From the NCBI GenBank assembly GCA_018053685.1, contig JAGPKW010000001.1, forward strand, positions 1 to 29,081: 29,081 bases of DNA, in the 5' to 3' direction. The translations under genes were made by a program, and so were the position numbers. Source of the stretch: Patescibacteria group bacterium (GTDB taxonomy: Bacteria; Patescibacteriota; Patescibacteriia; JAGPKW01). The notes beneath the pieces are model-generated. The model made no database searches and was not told where the DNA came from. It saw nothing but the letters and a program-made list of their open reading frames with translations. Shown piece by piece: positions 14,963 to 23,963 of this stretch (positions within the stretch are counted from its first letter, which is position 1; every line of letters starts with the position of its first letter).

Positions 14963-16690
14963 TTAAAATAATGATAACTGATCTGTTTTGTCAGCTATCT
15001 CTTTTTTTGTTTCTATTTCTGCTATTTCTCTTTGTATTATGTCTATATAATATTTGTGATTTACATCATATGTCTTTTTAGATTCAAACTCATTGAATAT
15101 TGTAGCATTTTTAGCTACTATAATTTTATCTTTACCATTACTTTTATAAATTGTTGTTCCTTTATTAGAGATATAATATCTTATTGTTTGACCATAATCA
15201 TTATTTTTATCGTCATAAAATCTCCAATTACCTTTAATTTTCAGCCCTGTACAAAAATCATATATATTATCATTTTTAAAAATATAACTTTCTACATTTA
15301 TCCCATTAAGAAAATAATTATATATAGTTAATGGTATTATTAAATTAGATCTATCTTTTTCAACACATAGATCTTTATGTCTAAATCTACCTCTGCATTT
15401 AACATTTCCTTTTTTTACAAGAATATAATTATTAATATCCCATAGATATAATTTTTCACAATCATTTAATGATAAATTTAGATTGAACATTTGTTTCCAT
15501 TCTTCAACAATCTCATTGTATATGTATTCATGCTCTTTAGGGATTAAATATTCACACCCATCTGTATTAACCATAATAAGCTCTGATAAAGGAATTTTAT
15601 TAGATACCATATCTATAAATTTAGATAGTATTAATTGACCTGTTTTATACATTTTAAAAGCTAATTCTCGGTCATATAAAGAAGATTTTTTAACACTAAA
15701 TAATCCACATGTAATAACTAATATTTCTTTCAAAAGGTTACTTAAATGTTTATTAGTGTAATGTTTTAATCTTAATTGATAGAAATAATTAAGTATCTTT
15801 AAAAAACCATTATTGTTAAAGTTTTTAGGAGACCATTTATTATTTAGAATAATAGTGGCATAATAAGATTTAATATCCAATGACTTAATAATCTTATTAT
15901 GTACACTTTTATAGATAGATGCAGTATCCCTTCTGCTATGCATACCACCAAAAGAATAATTAATATCCACATCATCAATTTGGATTGTGATTTTTCTAGT
16001 GTTTTCATATAATCTATTAAATTTTATATTGTCAAATTTAATCTTTGGTAAATTTAAACTTAAAGGTTCATTATCTTTTACACAATATCTATTAAATACA
16101 TATTCAACAAAGGTAGAATTATTGATATTAAAATCTTTTAAATCAAGATGATTAAATAACTTTGATCTTATTTTAATATCTTGATAATAATATTGATATA
16201 AATATTTAATAATGCTTGTATTGTGTTCAATTAAAAAAGAATAATATTCACTATATCCTTTAAGACTAATTATTTTTTTAGCACTTGCAGAATTGATATT
16301 GTCAATATTTTCATTAAGAGAATATTTTATCCAATCTAATGTTATATTTTTATACTTCCAATTATTTATTATTGAAATATCAATATAATGTAATTCAAAT
16401 ATATCATTAAACTCACTATTCAATATTTCTTTAATATCTTTTGAAGAATAAAATATATTATCATTAGTTAATATATATTCTAAAAAATAAACTTTATTAT
16501 GGCAATCAAACCCTAAGAACCAACATTGAATATTTGATACAATAAATTCTTTAAGATTCTTTAGGTTTATATCTTCATATATATTATTACAAAAATATTC
16601 AGCTTTATCAGAATGTAAATCTTTGAAAACAATAGTTAAAGCATTATTTTCAAATATCATATCAAATATCCAATGTGTTGTGTTTTTCAT
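14963..16690 (-). CDS. Family B DNA polymerase, short form with degenerate exonuclease motifs
   Basis: A 575-residue replicative polymerase. Motif A is SLDIKSYYATI (D272), motif C is VNTDGCEYL (D377) and the KCRGRF segment (431-436) matches the K-K-G region. The motif B region (LLKEILVITCGLF, K321) has lost the usual N, S and Y. The N-terminal exonuclease-like part shows FDMIF where FDxE is expected (E replaced by I12), GFDCHNKV where the Exo II aspartate is expected, and LIEHNT where YNxxD is expected. The fold seems kept but proofreading probably lost. It is short for the family (usually 700 residues or more). It overlaps the preceding gene by 4 bp (ATGA) within the replication operon. Confidence 0.85.
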   Translation of the reverse strand: MKNTTHWIFDMIFENNALTIVFKDLHSDKAEYFCNNIYEDINLKNLKEFIVSNIQCWFLGFDCHNKVYFLEYILTNDNIFYSSKDIKEILNSEFNDIFELHYIDISIINNWKYKNITLDWIKYSLNENIDNINSASAKKIISLKGYSEYYSFLIEHNTSIIKYLYQYYYQDIKIRSKLFNHLDLKDFNINNSTFVEYVFNRYCVKDNEPLSLNLPKIKFDNIKFNRLYENTRKITIQIDDVDINYSFGGMHSRRDTASIYKSVHNKIIKSLDIKSYYATIILNNKWSPKNFNNNGFLKILNYFYQLRLKHYTNKHLSNLLKEILVITCGLFSVKKSSLYDRELAFKMYKTGQLILSKFIDMVSNKIPLSELIMVNTDGCEYLIPKEHEYIYNEIVEEWKQMFNLNLSLNDCEKLYLWDINNYILVKKGNVKCRGRFRHKDLCVEKDRSNLIIPLTIYNYFLNGINVESYIFKNDNIYDFCTGLKIKGNWRFYDDKNNDYGQTIRYYISNKGTTIYKSNGKDKIIVAKNATIFNEFESKKTYDVNHKYYIDIIQREIAEIETKKEIADKTDQLSLF

Positions 16691-16971
16691 AAGATTTTTT
16701 TTAATATATCATGATCTTTATTGATACATATATTGTTTATGAATGAAATTATATCTTCTTTTTCCTCAATGTAATATTCATAAAAAATCTCATCATTTTC
16801 ATTCTTCTTTTTTATTGAAGGGATTGTTGTTTTTGTCTTAGATAATATTACCAAGACTTCTTCTTCTGGATTATATATTGCTTCTAAAAAGTTAGAATCA
16901 TTATTTAGTGGTATCATCCTAAATGATTCTTTATCTCCCCATTTTGAAGAATGTATCATCATTTTATTCAT
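16687..16971 (-). CDS. Hypothetical 94-aa protein upstream of polymerase
   Basis: Not recognised. A mixed alpha/beta soluble protein (EEEVLVILSKTKTTIPSIKK, then a helical end EKEDIISFINNI). The start overlaps the previous gene by 8 bp; a second ATG at 16962 would reduce this. Its stop overlaps the polymerase start as ATGA, so coupled translation with the polymerase is likely. Confidence 0.6.
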   Translation of the reverse strand: MNKMMIHSSKWGDKESFRMIPLNNDSNFLEAIYNPEEEVLVILSKTKTTIPSIKKKNENDEIFYEYYIEEKEDIISFINNICINKDHDILKKIL

Positions 16972-17428
16972 ATATTTTCTTTACTTTTTTCCTTGATAAA
17001 TTAAACATCATAAACTCAATATCCATTTCAGAAACTTTATACATTTCATCTTCAATAGATGGTTTTTTACTACATTCTCCTGATAAATATAAACTTACTT
17101 CATCAAAAACATTTATATTACCTATATAATGTTTTAAAATAGTGTTTTTATTTTTAGCAGTTATTTTATTTAAATCCCCATTTTTAACATGATTAAAATC
17201 TTTCTCATATAATTTCATGTCAAATAATAATAACACTTTATCATTATCAACATCCATTCTTCCTTTTAAGTGTGTATTATTTATTCTTTTTACATCTTCT
17301 TTATTGAATAGACACAATAAATAAGGAAAATAATCAGCTTCATTGTACATATATGTATTTATAGGCTCTATTTTCCATAGCCTTAATAAAGGATATAAAA
17401 AATAATAAGACATATTTTTCTTTATCAT
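16964..17428 (-). CDS. Hypothetical 154-aa protein of the replication operon
   Basis: Not recognised. It starts MIKKNMSYYFLYPLLRLWKI, with a central charged part (RMDVDNDKVLLLFDMKLYE) and a basic end (LSRKKVKKIYE). The order length-wise and its place between the RecB-like nuclease and polymerase genes suggest a replication or recombination accessory role, but nothing in the sequence shows which. It overlaps both neighbours by 4 and 8 bp. Confidence 0.6.
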   Translation of the reverse strand: MIKKNMSYYFLYPLLRLWKIEPINTYMYNEADYFPYLLCLFNKEDVKRINNTHLKGRMDVDNDKVLLLFDMKLYEKDFNHVKNGDLNKITAKNKNTILKHYIGNINVFDEVSLYLSGECSKKPSIEDEMYKVSEMDIEFMMFNLSRKKVKKIYE

Positions 17429-18438
17429 ATAATTAGTTCTCCTTTGTTGATTAAAAATTTATAAGGTAATGAAAAATCTTGTGTTTTAAAGTGATATTCT
17501 GCAATATCAAATATTTCATTACTTCTTTTTATCCATTCTTCTAAAGTGTCTTTACTCACTAAAAATGTTGCTACTTGACCATAATTATCACTTACAAGAA
17601 ATCTGATTTCAATATCATAATCATCTTTGTAATATTTAGAATTTATTACTAATAAATAATAAATAACAACTTGTAGCCAGTAGTTGTAGTATTCTATTGT
17701 TTCAAGAAAATCATTAATACTTTTATTGGAGGTTTTAAAGTCATTGATTTTGATAATTTTGTTTTTATGATCTATAGTTAAATTATCTAATATTCCTTTT
17801 AGACCAAACATTTCTAATTCAGGAATATCAGCTTCTAAATATAGTTCATTAAATGTTTCAGTTAAACTATCAAAATTCAATATATTGCTACCAATATGTT
17901 TAGTTATAGTATCATTTTTAATAATATTGTCAACTATTTCTAAAGCATAGTTATATAGTTGTTGAGTGATAATTTCTTTTCCTGTACTTCTTTTCAAAAA
18001 ATTAAAATAATCAATATTTTCTTGAGGTTCTATGATTTTTGCCAATCTTGATTCATCTGTTTTTAAAGATTGATGCAAATTCATTTCTATCAATTTATTT
18101 AATATGTTATCTTTAAAATCTTCCATTGTTTTATTATCATCATTCTCTATAAGATAACATTGATATATATAGTCTATTACTGTTTTAGAATTTGTAGAAG
18201 GTAATTTATCAAATGCAATCTCATACATTTTATTAAAATTCTCTGGTTGCAATAACAAACAATGAATAAGTCTTCCTTCTTTCATTGATTGTGTTTCAAT
18301 ATCTTCTTTCTCTTCTAAAACATAATGTTTATAATATAATGTTGGACTAAACATTAATTTTGTCAAAGCATTATAAGACAAATATTTTTTTTCTGAAAAG
18401 AATTTTTCTTCCTTGTTTTCTATTTTAAATAATTCCAT
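17425..18438 (-). CDS. PD-(D/E)XK exonuclease, RecB/exonuclease VIII-like (DUF3799-type)
   Basis: A 337-residue nuclease. It starts with YLSYNALTKLMFSPTLYY, then G55-RLIH59-CLLLQP, GLKGILDNL (D218), KINDFKTSNK (D233, K235) and WLQVVIYYLL (Q256, Y260). This is the complete metal-binding and Q-motif set of the RecB-like family, so it should be an active DNA exonuclease. It would process phage DNA ends for recombination-coupled replication, or degrade host DNA. It lies between the GIY-YIG gene (14-bp overlap) and the 154-aa gene (4-bp overlap). It is separate from the nuclease domain in the giant protein. Confidence 0.88.
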   Translation of the reverse strand: MELFKIENKEEKFFSEKKYLSYNALTKLMFSPTLYYKHYVLEEKEDIETQSMKEGRLIHCLLLQPENFNKMYEIAFDKLPSTNSKTVIDYIYQCYLIENDDNKTMEDFKDNILNKLIEMNLHQSLKTDESRLAKIIEPQENIDYFNFLKRSTGKEIITQQLYNYALEIVDNIIKNDTITKHIGSNILNFDSLTETFNELYLEADIPELEMFGLKGILDNLTIDHKNKIIKINDFKTSNKSINDFLETIEYYNYWLQVVIYYLLVINSKYYKDDYDIEIRFLVSDNYGQVATFLVSKDTLEEWIKRSNEIFDIAEYHFKTQDFSLPYKFLINKGELII

Positions 18439-18868
18439 CTTCTATATCCTTTCTGTAAAATTTCCCTAAAATATTATTATTATAAGAATTGTTTTCTAGA
18501 ACATTATATATAATTTGATACTTTAACTCTAGATATGTCATTCCTTTTTTTGTTTTACAAAATTGCAATATCTCTCTTTCAAAAAAAGATTTATTAGATT
18601 TATTTATATCATCTTTTAACTCTTGACAACTGCCATAATATGTCTTCCAATCATTTTCTCTAGAAACATATTTAAATCTTTTCGTTGTTCCTATTTTTTT
18701 CTTTTCTCTGTTAGATATTTTTATTTTTTTGGTAACAAAAAACATTTTTTTGCCAATATAAAATTTACCATTTTGAGTATTTGTAATTTTGTAAACAAAT
18801 CCAATAACATCTTGTGGAATATCTTCTAAAGATGTAAAATCTTTACCTAAGTATTTCCAATGATTCAT
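18425..18868 (-). CDS. GIY-YIG nuclease domain protein
   Basis: A 147-residue protein. The GIY motif reads GFVYKI (23-28) and the YIG motif KFYIGKK (35-41). Downstream are a lysine-rich insertion, WKTYYGS (75-80) and a helix with FEREI holding a possible catalytic glutamate (E97 or E99). The family cuts DNA, and phage members of this length act in repair, resolution of branched DNA or homing. Position within the replication operon and absence of a separate DNA-binding domain favour a replication/repair role. It overlaps both the primase and the RecB-like gene. Confidence 0.8.
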   Translation of the reverse strand: MNHWKYLGKDFTSLEDIPQDVIGFVYKITNTQNGKFYIGKKMFFVTKKIKISNREKKKIGTTKRFKYVSRENDWKTYYGSCQELKDDINKSNKSFFEREILQFCKTKKGMTYLELKYQIIYNVLENNSYNNNILGKFYRKDIEDGII

Positions 18869-19847
18869 TTAGTTTTTTATTTATATATGGCACAATTCTT
18901 CTTCTTGCTTCATCAATCCCATTATTTTTAAGAATTAATGCTGGATCTTTTTCATATGGGATATAACAATATTTTAATCCATACATTTCATTATATTTCT
19001 TCATAGCTTCTATACCCGGTTTGTCATTATCAAATATTACAAGAATATTATCTTTCCCATAATTATTAATGAATTTACTTATCATATAATTTGACAACAT
19101 TGTATTTTCACTATCAGGAGCATACATGTCTGCTTTTATTCCTATAGTTTTTAAAGCCATAATATCCTTTAATGATGATATGATAAAACAATATTGATTA
19201 TTATCATTCTGTTCAGAACCTTGTATGTAATTGTTTACTTTAATAAACTTCTTTGTTGAATTTAATGGTTGATATATCTTTGCTAGATTATTGATAGAAT
19301 TACCATATAAATAACCATATATGCATTTGTTTTTAACTTCAAACTCTTCAATAATTTCATCTTCTATTTGAAAAGCCATGATATATGATTTTATAGGGAC
19401 AACATTGTGTTCTTTAAGTATATCTATAGATATATAATAATCTTTCCAATATTCATAATTATATTTATTCCATTCTACAGGAACATATGATTTGACTATC
19501 CATCCTTGATACTTAATATTTTCCTTATCAATATCAGATATATAATTGTCATTATTGATATAATCATTTTTTATTCTATTAAAAGCATTATTAAATGAGC
19601 AATTCCATATCAACATCATTAAATGTATTCCTCTACCAGAATGTCCTGATGAAAAATCCTTAAATTTATATCTTTCTATTTTTCTATCATAGTATATTAC
19701 AAGAGAGGGAACAGTATCCCTCTCATTAAATATACTTTTTATCTTTATACTCTGTCCTGTCAATTTTGGTAATCCCAAATAATGACTGAATATCCAATCA
19801 TCAGGAATGTCATTTATTGACATAATATGTTTTAGAGCATAAAACAT
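18843..19847 (-). CDS. Toprim DNA primase (DnaG-like)
   Basis: A 334-residue primase. The first about 95 residues match a CHC2-type N-terminal domain (NERDTVPSLVIYY, KFKDFSSGHSGRGIH), but without the zinc-binding cysteine/histidine set. The Toprim core is at residues about 219-300: CFIISSLKDIMAL, where the usual E-G-x-x-D is S224-S-L-K-D228, and LVIFDNDKPG (D273, D275). It would make RNA primers at the fork with the helicase encoded at 21897. The glutamate-to-serine change is unusual for Toprim, although similar SxKD forms occur in phage primases. The start overlaps nothing; the end overlaps the GIY-YIG gene by 26 bp. Confidence 0.8.
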   Translation of the reverse strand: MFYALKHIMSINDIPDDWIFSHYLGLPKLTGQSIKIKSIFNERDTVPSLVIYYDRKIERYKFKDFSSGHSGRGIHLMMLIWNCSFNNAFNRIKNDYINNDNYISDIDKENIKYQGWIVKSYVPVEWNKYNYEYWKDYYISIDILKEHNVVPIKSYIMAFQIEDEIIEEFEVKNKCIYGYLYGNSINNLAKIYQPLNSTKKFIKVNNYIQGSEQNDNNQYCFIISSLKDIMALKTIGIKADMYAPDSENTMLSNYMISKFINNYGKDNILVIFDNDKPGIEAMKKYNEMYGLKYCYIPYEKDPALILKNNGIDEARRRIVPYINKKLNESLEILR

Positions 19848-19859
19848 GATTATTATTAT

Positions 19860-20630
19860 TTAAAATTGTGATGAATAATCATCATCATCAATTACAAATG
19901 GATCATTCTTCATGTTAGAAACATCTATTTGTTCAAAATTTGGCATATCTGCCATAGATGTATCTTCAAAAGTAGGAATATCTGTAGTTGTATTGTTATT
20001 TACAGAAACTCCCTTATCTCTTTTTATGATGTGAACATCCTCATCAAAAGGTACTACACCATCTTTTTTCAAAGATACATAGTTTTTCCTATTTTGATAT
20101 TTTACAAAATGCAAATAATAATTAGGATAATCATAGCCATCTTGCCATTTCTCAACACCACCAATAGTGTAGTATGCCCATAAATTTGGGTTGCAAATAT
20201 GTTTTTTTGCAACTTCTGCTAATTCAGCAGCTGTTACTCCATTTCTTAGCTTTGGCTCAACTTTTACTGTATCCCATACTCCTAAAGATACACATAATCT
20301 TGCAATAAAATCACAGGCTTCATTGTTTGCATATCTTTTTTCTCCAGATGGAGTTATCCAATCTCCAAAAGCATATTGACTATTTTTTACATATCCAATT
20401 TGTCCTTGATATGAACCTTTTTTTGGATCATTTTTGTCAATTAAAACTCCTTCAAAATCTCCGCCTATAGGTTCTGTTTCCATGAGGAAATTTATTTGTA
20501 GTTTATTTTGATCATAGGCAGGAGCAGCAACTTCTACATCTATAATTCTACATAAATGAGTTCCTGGTTGAATAATCTTTGAAACAAATTTTCCACCATT
20601 TTCTTTAAAATCATCAATTTTCCAAGTCAT
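19860..20630 (-). CDS. Single-stranded-DNA-binding protein-like
   Basis: A 256-residue protein. The beginning (KIIQPGTHLCRIIDVEV, then KLQINFLMETEP and FEGVLIDKNDP) has the strand pattern of phage OB-fold SSB-like proteins. The middle has a helix-rich part. The last 50 residues are disordered and acidic, ending FVIDDDDYSSQF, like the protein-interaction tip of SSB. It would coat single-stranded DNA and recruit partners. It starts a unit: a 40-bp gap with the ATTAACAAATAAA leader precedes it, and ATG is in AATTATG context. Followed by the primase gene. Confidence 0.7.
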   Translation of the reverse strand: MTWKIDDFKENGGKFVSKIIQPGTHLCRIIDVEVAAPAYDQNKLQINFLMETEPIGGDFEGVLIDKNDPKKGSYQGQIGYVKNSQYAFGDWITPSGEKRYANNEACDFIARLCVSLGVWDTVKVEPKLRNGVTAAELAEVAKKHICNPNLWAYYTIGGVEKWQDGYDYPNYYLHFVKYQNRKNYVSLKKDGVVPFDEDVHIIKRDKGVSVNNNTTTDIPTFEDTSMADMPNFEQIDVSNMKNDPFVIDDDDYSSQF

Positions 20631-20641
20631 AATTTTAATTT

Positions 20642-20654
20642 TTTATTTGTTAAT
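20642..20654 (-). promoter_or_regulatory. Leader motif ATTAACAAATAAA, copy 2
   Basis: An exact copy of the 13-mer at 13660, on the - strand, 11 nt before the ATG of the SSB-like gene. Upstream of it is ATTAAAATATTAA, also present before copy 3. Confidence 0.5.
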
Positions 20655-20670
20655 AAATTTATTTAATATT

Positions 20671-21348
20671 TTAATTATAATATTCATTAATAGCTTTTAG
20701 AACAATGCTTAAATCATTAGGAATAAACAATTCTTCAAACATTCCTTCTGGAGATTTTGCAGGAATTTCTATTCCTTCAACTATTGTTCTATTGGTTATA
20801 AATCTATAATTTATATTTTCTTTGGTAACTTCTGGTTTACACCATAAAGCAATAGTCATAGTTTCTAATGGAGAATATTCTTTTTCTATAAGTTGTCCTG
20901 GTAATTTAACTTTTTTTGTAACAATAAATTTGTCATTATACACATCTTCATCATGTAGCATACCAAAAACTACAAGATCATCTCTCATTACTTGTATCCA
21001 ATCTAATACAGATTGAAAGTTTTTTGCAATTTGAGTAAATTTTGTATAGCCTGTTTCTAATGCTCTATTAAAAAATTCTGTTGTCATAAAATATCTCATA
21101 TCATCAATAATTATTGTTTTAATATGAGGTGCTTTTTTGTCAATATTATTAAGTAATACTTTTAAAGAAGAATAATCATTTAAATATACATAATTGTTAT
21201 TTTCTCTGTTATAAATCTTGTTTGCACTTTTAAATGGTAAAGGTTTGTTCAATACACTTATTACTATTGTGCTTTTAGGATCTAAATTCAAAATAGATCT
21301 ACTCTTACCTGAACCTGTATCTCCAATTATTCCTACAAATTTTGCCAT
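20671..21348 (-). CDS. P-loop ATPase (AAA_24 / Sak4-like phage nucleotide-binding protein)
   Basis: A 225-residue protein with Walker A GDTGSGKS (9-16), Walker B TIIIDD (78-83) and the order of a RecA-like core of the short phage type (FVFGMLHDED-like region near the middle). Such proteins are single-strand-annealing recombinases or recombination mediators paired with an SSB, and here the SSB-like gene lies directly downstream. The start is ATG. The motif assignment is strong, the recombinase role is inferred from family and neighbours. Confidence 0.8.
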   Translation of the reverse strand: MAKFVGIIGDTGSGKSRSILNLDPKSTIVISVLNKPLPFKSANKIYNRENNNYVYLNDYSSLKVLLNNIDKKAPHIKTIIIDDMRYFMTTEFFNRALETGYTKFTQIAKNFQSVLDWIQVMRDDLVVFGMLHDEDVYNDKFIVTKKVKLPGQLIEKEYSPLETMTIALWCKPEVTKENINYRFITNRTIVEGIEIPAKSPEGMFEELFIPNDLSIVLKAINEYYN

Positions 21349-21356
21349 AATATAAT

Positions 21357-21893
21357 TTATTTTTTACTTTTTATTAATTCATTTAACCATTTAGTTTTAG
21401 ATGCTGGAACATTATGCAAAATACAATATAAATCTCTTACAGTCATCTGATTTAAAGATTTATCTTCTAAATTGATAATATCCAACTCTGTTAATTCTTC
21501 AATGTTGTCATCAACATTATTATTAGAGCATGAACATATATTTAATTCCCTAAAAGGAATAAAATATACATTAAATTCTTCTCCACTTTTACTTGTTCTT
21601 TTGATTGTTTTATATTCTTCTAACTTTTTACCTTTAATACAATAAAGAACTCTTTTTTGTTCTTTTAAGTATGGAAATACATTGTCCCCATGCTTATTAA
21701 CCAATTCAAAATATAATATATTCCCTATTTCTGGTAATTCATTTTTGAAGAATGTTACTCCTAATTCTTTAGGTTCTAATTCTTTAGGAGAAAACAACAA
21801 TCTTACTGTAAAGTTATTTGTATCAATGTTTTTGTTTTGGAAATAATCATTCCAAAAATCAATAAATTCATTTTTTAAGTCAGCTATATTCAT
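21357..21893 (-). CDS. Hypothetical 178-aa protein of the replication operon
   Basis: Not recognised as an enzyme. N-terminal about 110 residues are beta-rich (TVRLLFSPKELEPKELGVTF, RVLYCIKGKK, FNVYFIPFREL). An acidic linker follows, then a conserved-looking end MTVRDLYCILHNVPASKTKW that resembles short C-terminal modules of several crAss-like replication proteins. It lies between the DnaB-type helicase (3 bp) and the ATPase (8 bp), so a role as helicase or recombination partner is possible. Confidence 0.6.
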   Translation of the reverse strand: MNIADLKNEFIDFWNDYFQNKNIDTNNFTVRLLFSPKELEPKELGVTFFKNELPEIGNILYFELVNKHGDNVFPYLKEQKRVLYCIKGKKLEEYKTIKRTSKSGEEFNVYFIPFRELNICSCSNNNVDDNIEELTELDIINLEDKSLNQMTVRDLYCILHNVPASKTKWLNELIKSKK

Positions 21894-21896
21894 ACT

Positions 21897-22862
21897 TTAT
21901 AATTCACTTCTTTTTTTAGGAGCTTCTGTTTCTATTACAGACATTTTATCATATAATGCTCTGTACCAATGTATTCCATCATTTCCAAATCTGTTTTTTA
22001 AAATATGGCAAGCCAATAAATTTTTGTCATCTAACGACAAAACATAAGATGTAGGTCCATAGAATTTTAGATTATACTTTGCTGGTCTATTATAAGCTAA
22101 TACAACATCACATCCTTGCATTAAGGCATCAGACATGTAAATATCATCTGATGTTGGAAAATTAGTTAATCTACCAGGATTTTGTCTTTCTGCACTCTCT
22201 AAAGTTCTATTTAGCTGTGAACCTACAATCCATATCATTGGTAGTTCTTTTTTAGATTCTATTGCCATATTGGAAAAATTCTCAATGGTAGTTTGTTTTT
22301 TAGGTTCTCCTGCTGTTTTCTTAATTAACATTGTATGATCCAATGTCGCAATAAAAGGTTTTTTAAACTTTTTATAAAATTCATAAACATAATATTTTAT
22401 TTCATCAACAGACATTTGTTTATCAATGACATATTCATTTCTATTATAATATTGAGAATTTACATATGTCTTTAATTGTTTTAAGTGTTCTTGAGATAAC
22501 TTATCAACATCTTGTTCTTTAGATGATAATAAGTATCTTAATCTTAATCCTGTTGCAGATGATAATTCTCTTGCAGCAAGATTCTTCTTGTCCATCTCAA
22601 ATTGAAAGTGCAATATGTATGGATCTTCATCTTTATTTAATTTCTGAATATTTCTCGTCAGTTGATTTATTATTAAAGTTTTACCTACACCAGGTCTTGA
22701 TGCAATAAGATAAAAACTACCCCATTCTAATCCACCATATCCTATATTGTCAAATTGCTTCCAGCCTGTTTTTAAAGATTTTACCTTTCCAGATGCTCTG
22801 TCTTCAATATATTTAACAGATTCTACTAATGAATCTCCATATTTGGTCCATACCTCATTCAT
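21897..22862 (-). CDS. DnaB-like replicative helicase (C-terminal ATPase domain only)
   Basis: A 321-residue SF4 helicase. Visible are TGWKQFDNIGYGGLEWG, Walker A ASRPGVGKT (54-62), an ELSSATGL segment, a FIATLDHTML Walker B region, VGSQLNRTL (sensor) and KNRFGNDG (arginine-finger loop). The N-terminal DnaB domain is absent (normal length about 450 residues), as in other phage helicases. It would unwind DNA at the fork. The ATG at 22862 is chosen because it forms TAATG with the stop of the glycosylase gene; a GTG lies 6 bp upstream. Confidence 0.9.
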   Translation of the reverse strand: MNEVWTKYGDSLVESVKYIEDRASGKVKSLKTGWKQFDNIGYGGLEWGSFYLIASRPGVGKTLIINQLTRNIQKLNKDEDPYILHFQFEMDKKNLAARELSSATGLRLRYLLSSKEQDVDKLSQEHLKQLKTYVNSQYYNRNEYVIDKQMSVDEIKYYVYEFYKKFKKPFIATLDHTMLIKKTAGEPKKQTTIENFSNMAIESKKELPMIWIVGSQLNRTLESAERQNPGRLTNFPTSDDIYMSDALMQGCDVVLAYNRPAKYNLKFYGPTSYVLSLDDKNLLACHILKNRFGNDGIHWYRALYDKMSVIETEAPKKRSEL

Positions 22863-23581
22863 TACCACACAATCTCCTTTTTACCTTTAGCTATTAAAGC
22901 ATCATTTATTTTTGGAAATATATTGTTATGATTCCATACTATATCATTACTAAATAGTTCTGGAATATTATCACAACATATTTTAATGCACTTATCACTT
23001 ATTGTATTGTAATAATATTCTTTAGGTCTATCTCCAATAATACCATATATAATATCATATTTAGATAATTGTGATAACACAAAACTTATAAAAGGATTCC
23101 ATATCTCATAATGCTTTAAACTGTTTTTTCTTAATACATCTATACTTGTATCTGTTGTAAATGTAGAATGTATTGATAGTATCCTCTTAGGATCTCCTAA
23201 TTGAAAACGGCCAGCATAGAAAGATTTATTTAAAACAGAACTTACATGATGCAATTCTGGTGTTGAATATGAATACTTTTTTTTCAAATCATAAAAAGGT
23301 ATTAAAGGAATACCTTTAGCTAAACCTATTGCAGAATATGGCTTATCAAACATTAATAATACATCAATATCTTCTGGATCTAGTTTTTGGAATGGTATAA
23401 ATACATATTTTAATTCAGGAGTGAATCTTCTACCTTCTTTATAAAATTCATATAATTGATAAAAAATATCTTTAAAATCTTGAGATAGTAAAAACATTCT
23501 TAATAAAGAATACCACTTTTCATGTTTTTTAAATTTTTCTATCTCATTATTTATAATATTTTCTACAATATCAATTTTCAT
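22862..23581 (-). CDS. Uracil-DNA glycosylase family protein (divergent)
   Basis: A 239-residue protein. The family 1 water-activating motif GQDPYHGPGQAHG appears as LMFDKPYSAIGLAKGIPL (D79) with one extra residue. LLLNxxLTV appears as ILSIHSTFTT (asparagine replaced by H138). The W-E-x-FT segment appears as IWNPFISFVLSQL, and the closing HPSPLS...SK.N.LL appears as NHNNIFPKINDAL (H218). The order and spacing support the UDG fold. Uracil removal, or inhibitor-like DNA binding, are both possible given the changes. It overlaps the helicase and the 129-aa gene by 1 and 11 bp. Confidence 0.7.
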   Translation of the reverse strand: MKIDIVENIINNEIEKFKKHEKWYSLLRMFLLSQDFKDIFYQLYEFYKEGRRFTPELKYVFIPFQKLDPEDIDVLLMFDKPYSAIGLAKGIPLIPFYDLKKKYSYSTPELHHVSSVLNKSFYAGRFQLGDPKRILSIHSTFTTDTSIDVLRKNSLKHYEIWNPFISFVLSQLSKYDIIYGIIGDRPKEYYYNTISDKCIKICCDNIPELFSNDIVWNHNNIFPKINDALIAKGKKEIVW

Positions 23582-23960
23582 TATATATAATGTTTTGTAT
23601 TTCTATGAGTTTGTTAATTACCATATCCAATTCTTGAATAGAACAATCTCCAAAAGATTTTAACTTCTTTTTATAAGGTTTAGAAGATACAATATTAAAT
23701 ATGCCACATACTTCTTTAATATGATCTTTAGTTTCATTAAATCCTTGTTTTGTAAATTCAGCTATTTCTCTTATCATAGCATGTATTTTTGCTAATTGAG
23801 GCAATGTTCCTATTTCTTCATCATAACATGTTATATAAACATCTACAATTTTATTATTAGAGATTTTATCAATAAATTCTTTATAAGTTCTTTCATCTTC
23901 CTTAGAACAAGGATATAGTTTGCAATCATTTTTTTGAAACTTAACAAAACATTCTTTCAT
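23571..23960 (-). CDS. Hypothetical 129-aa protein, possibly NinB-like
   Basis: A 129-residue protein. The core GTLPQLAKIHAMIREIAEF, then NETKDHIKEVCGIF, then CSIQELDMVINKLIEI, has the helical order of phage NinB-like recombination proteins (Q..~hA~I~~~a...KE..K...S..El...I). The match is weak, and no catalytic residue confirms it. N-terminus with three cysteines. It lies between the 95-aa gene and the glycosylase gene. Confidence 0.55.
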   Translation of the reverse strand: MKECFVKFQKNDCKLYPCSKEDERTYKEFIDKISNNKIVDVYITCYDEEIGTLPQLAKIHAMIREIAEFTKQGFNETKDHIKEVCGIFNIVSSKPYKKKLKSFGDCSIQELDMVINKLIEIQNIIYNEN

Positions 23961-23963
23961 TTG

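Noticed and set aside
15032..15331. Open frame on the + strand within the polymerase gene
   Set aside because: It is antisense to a gene with clear motifs, has a hydrophobic composition typical of AT-rich complementary reading, and no promoter.
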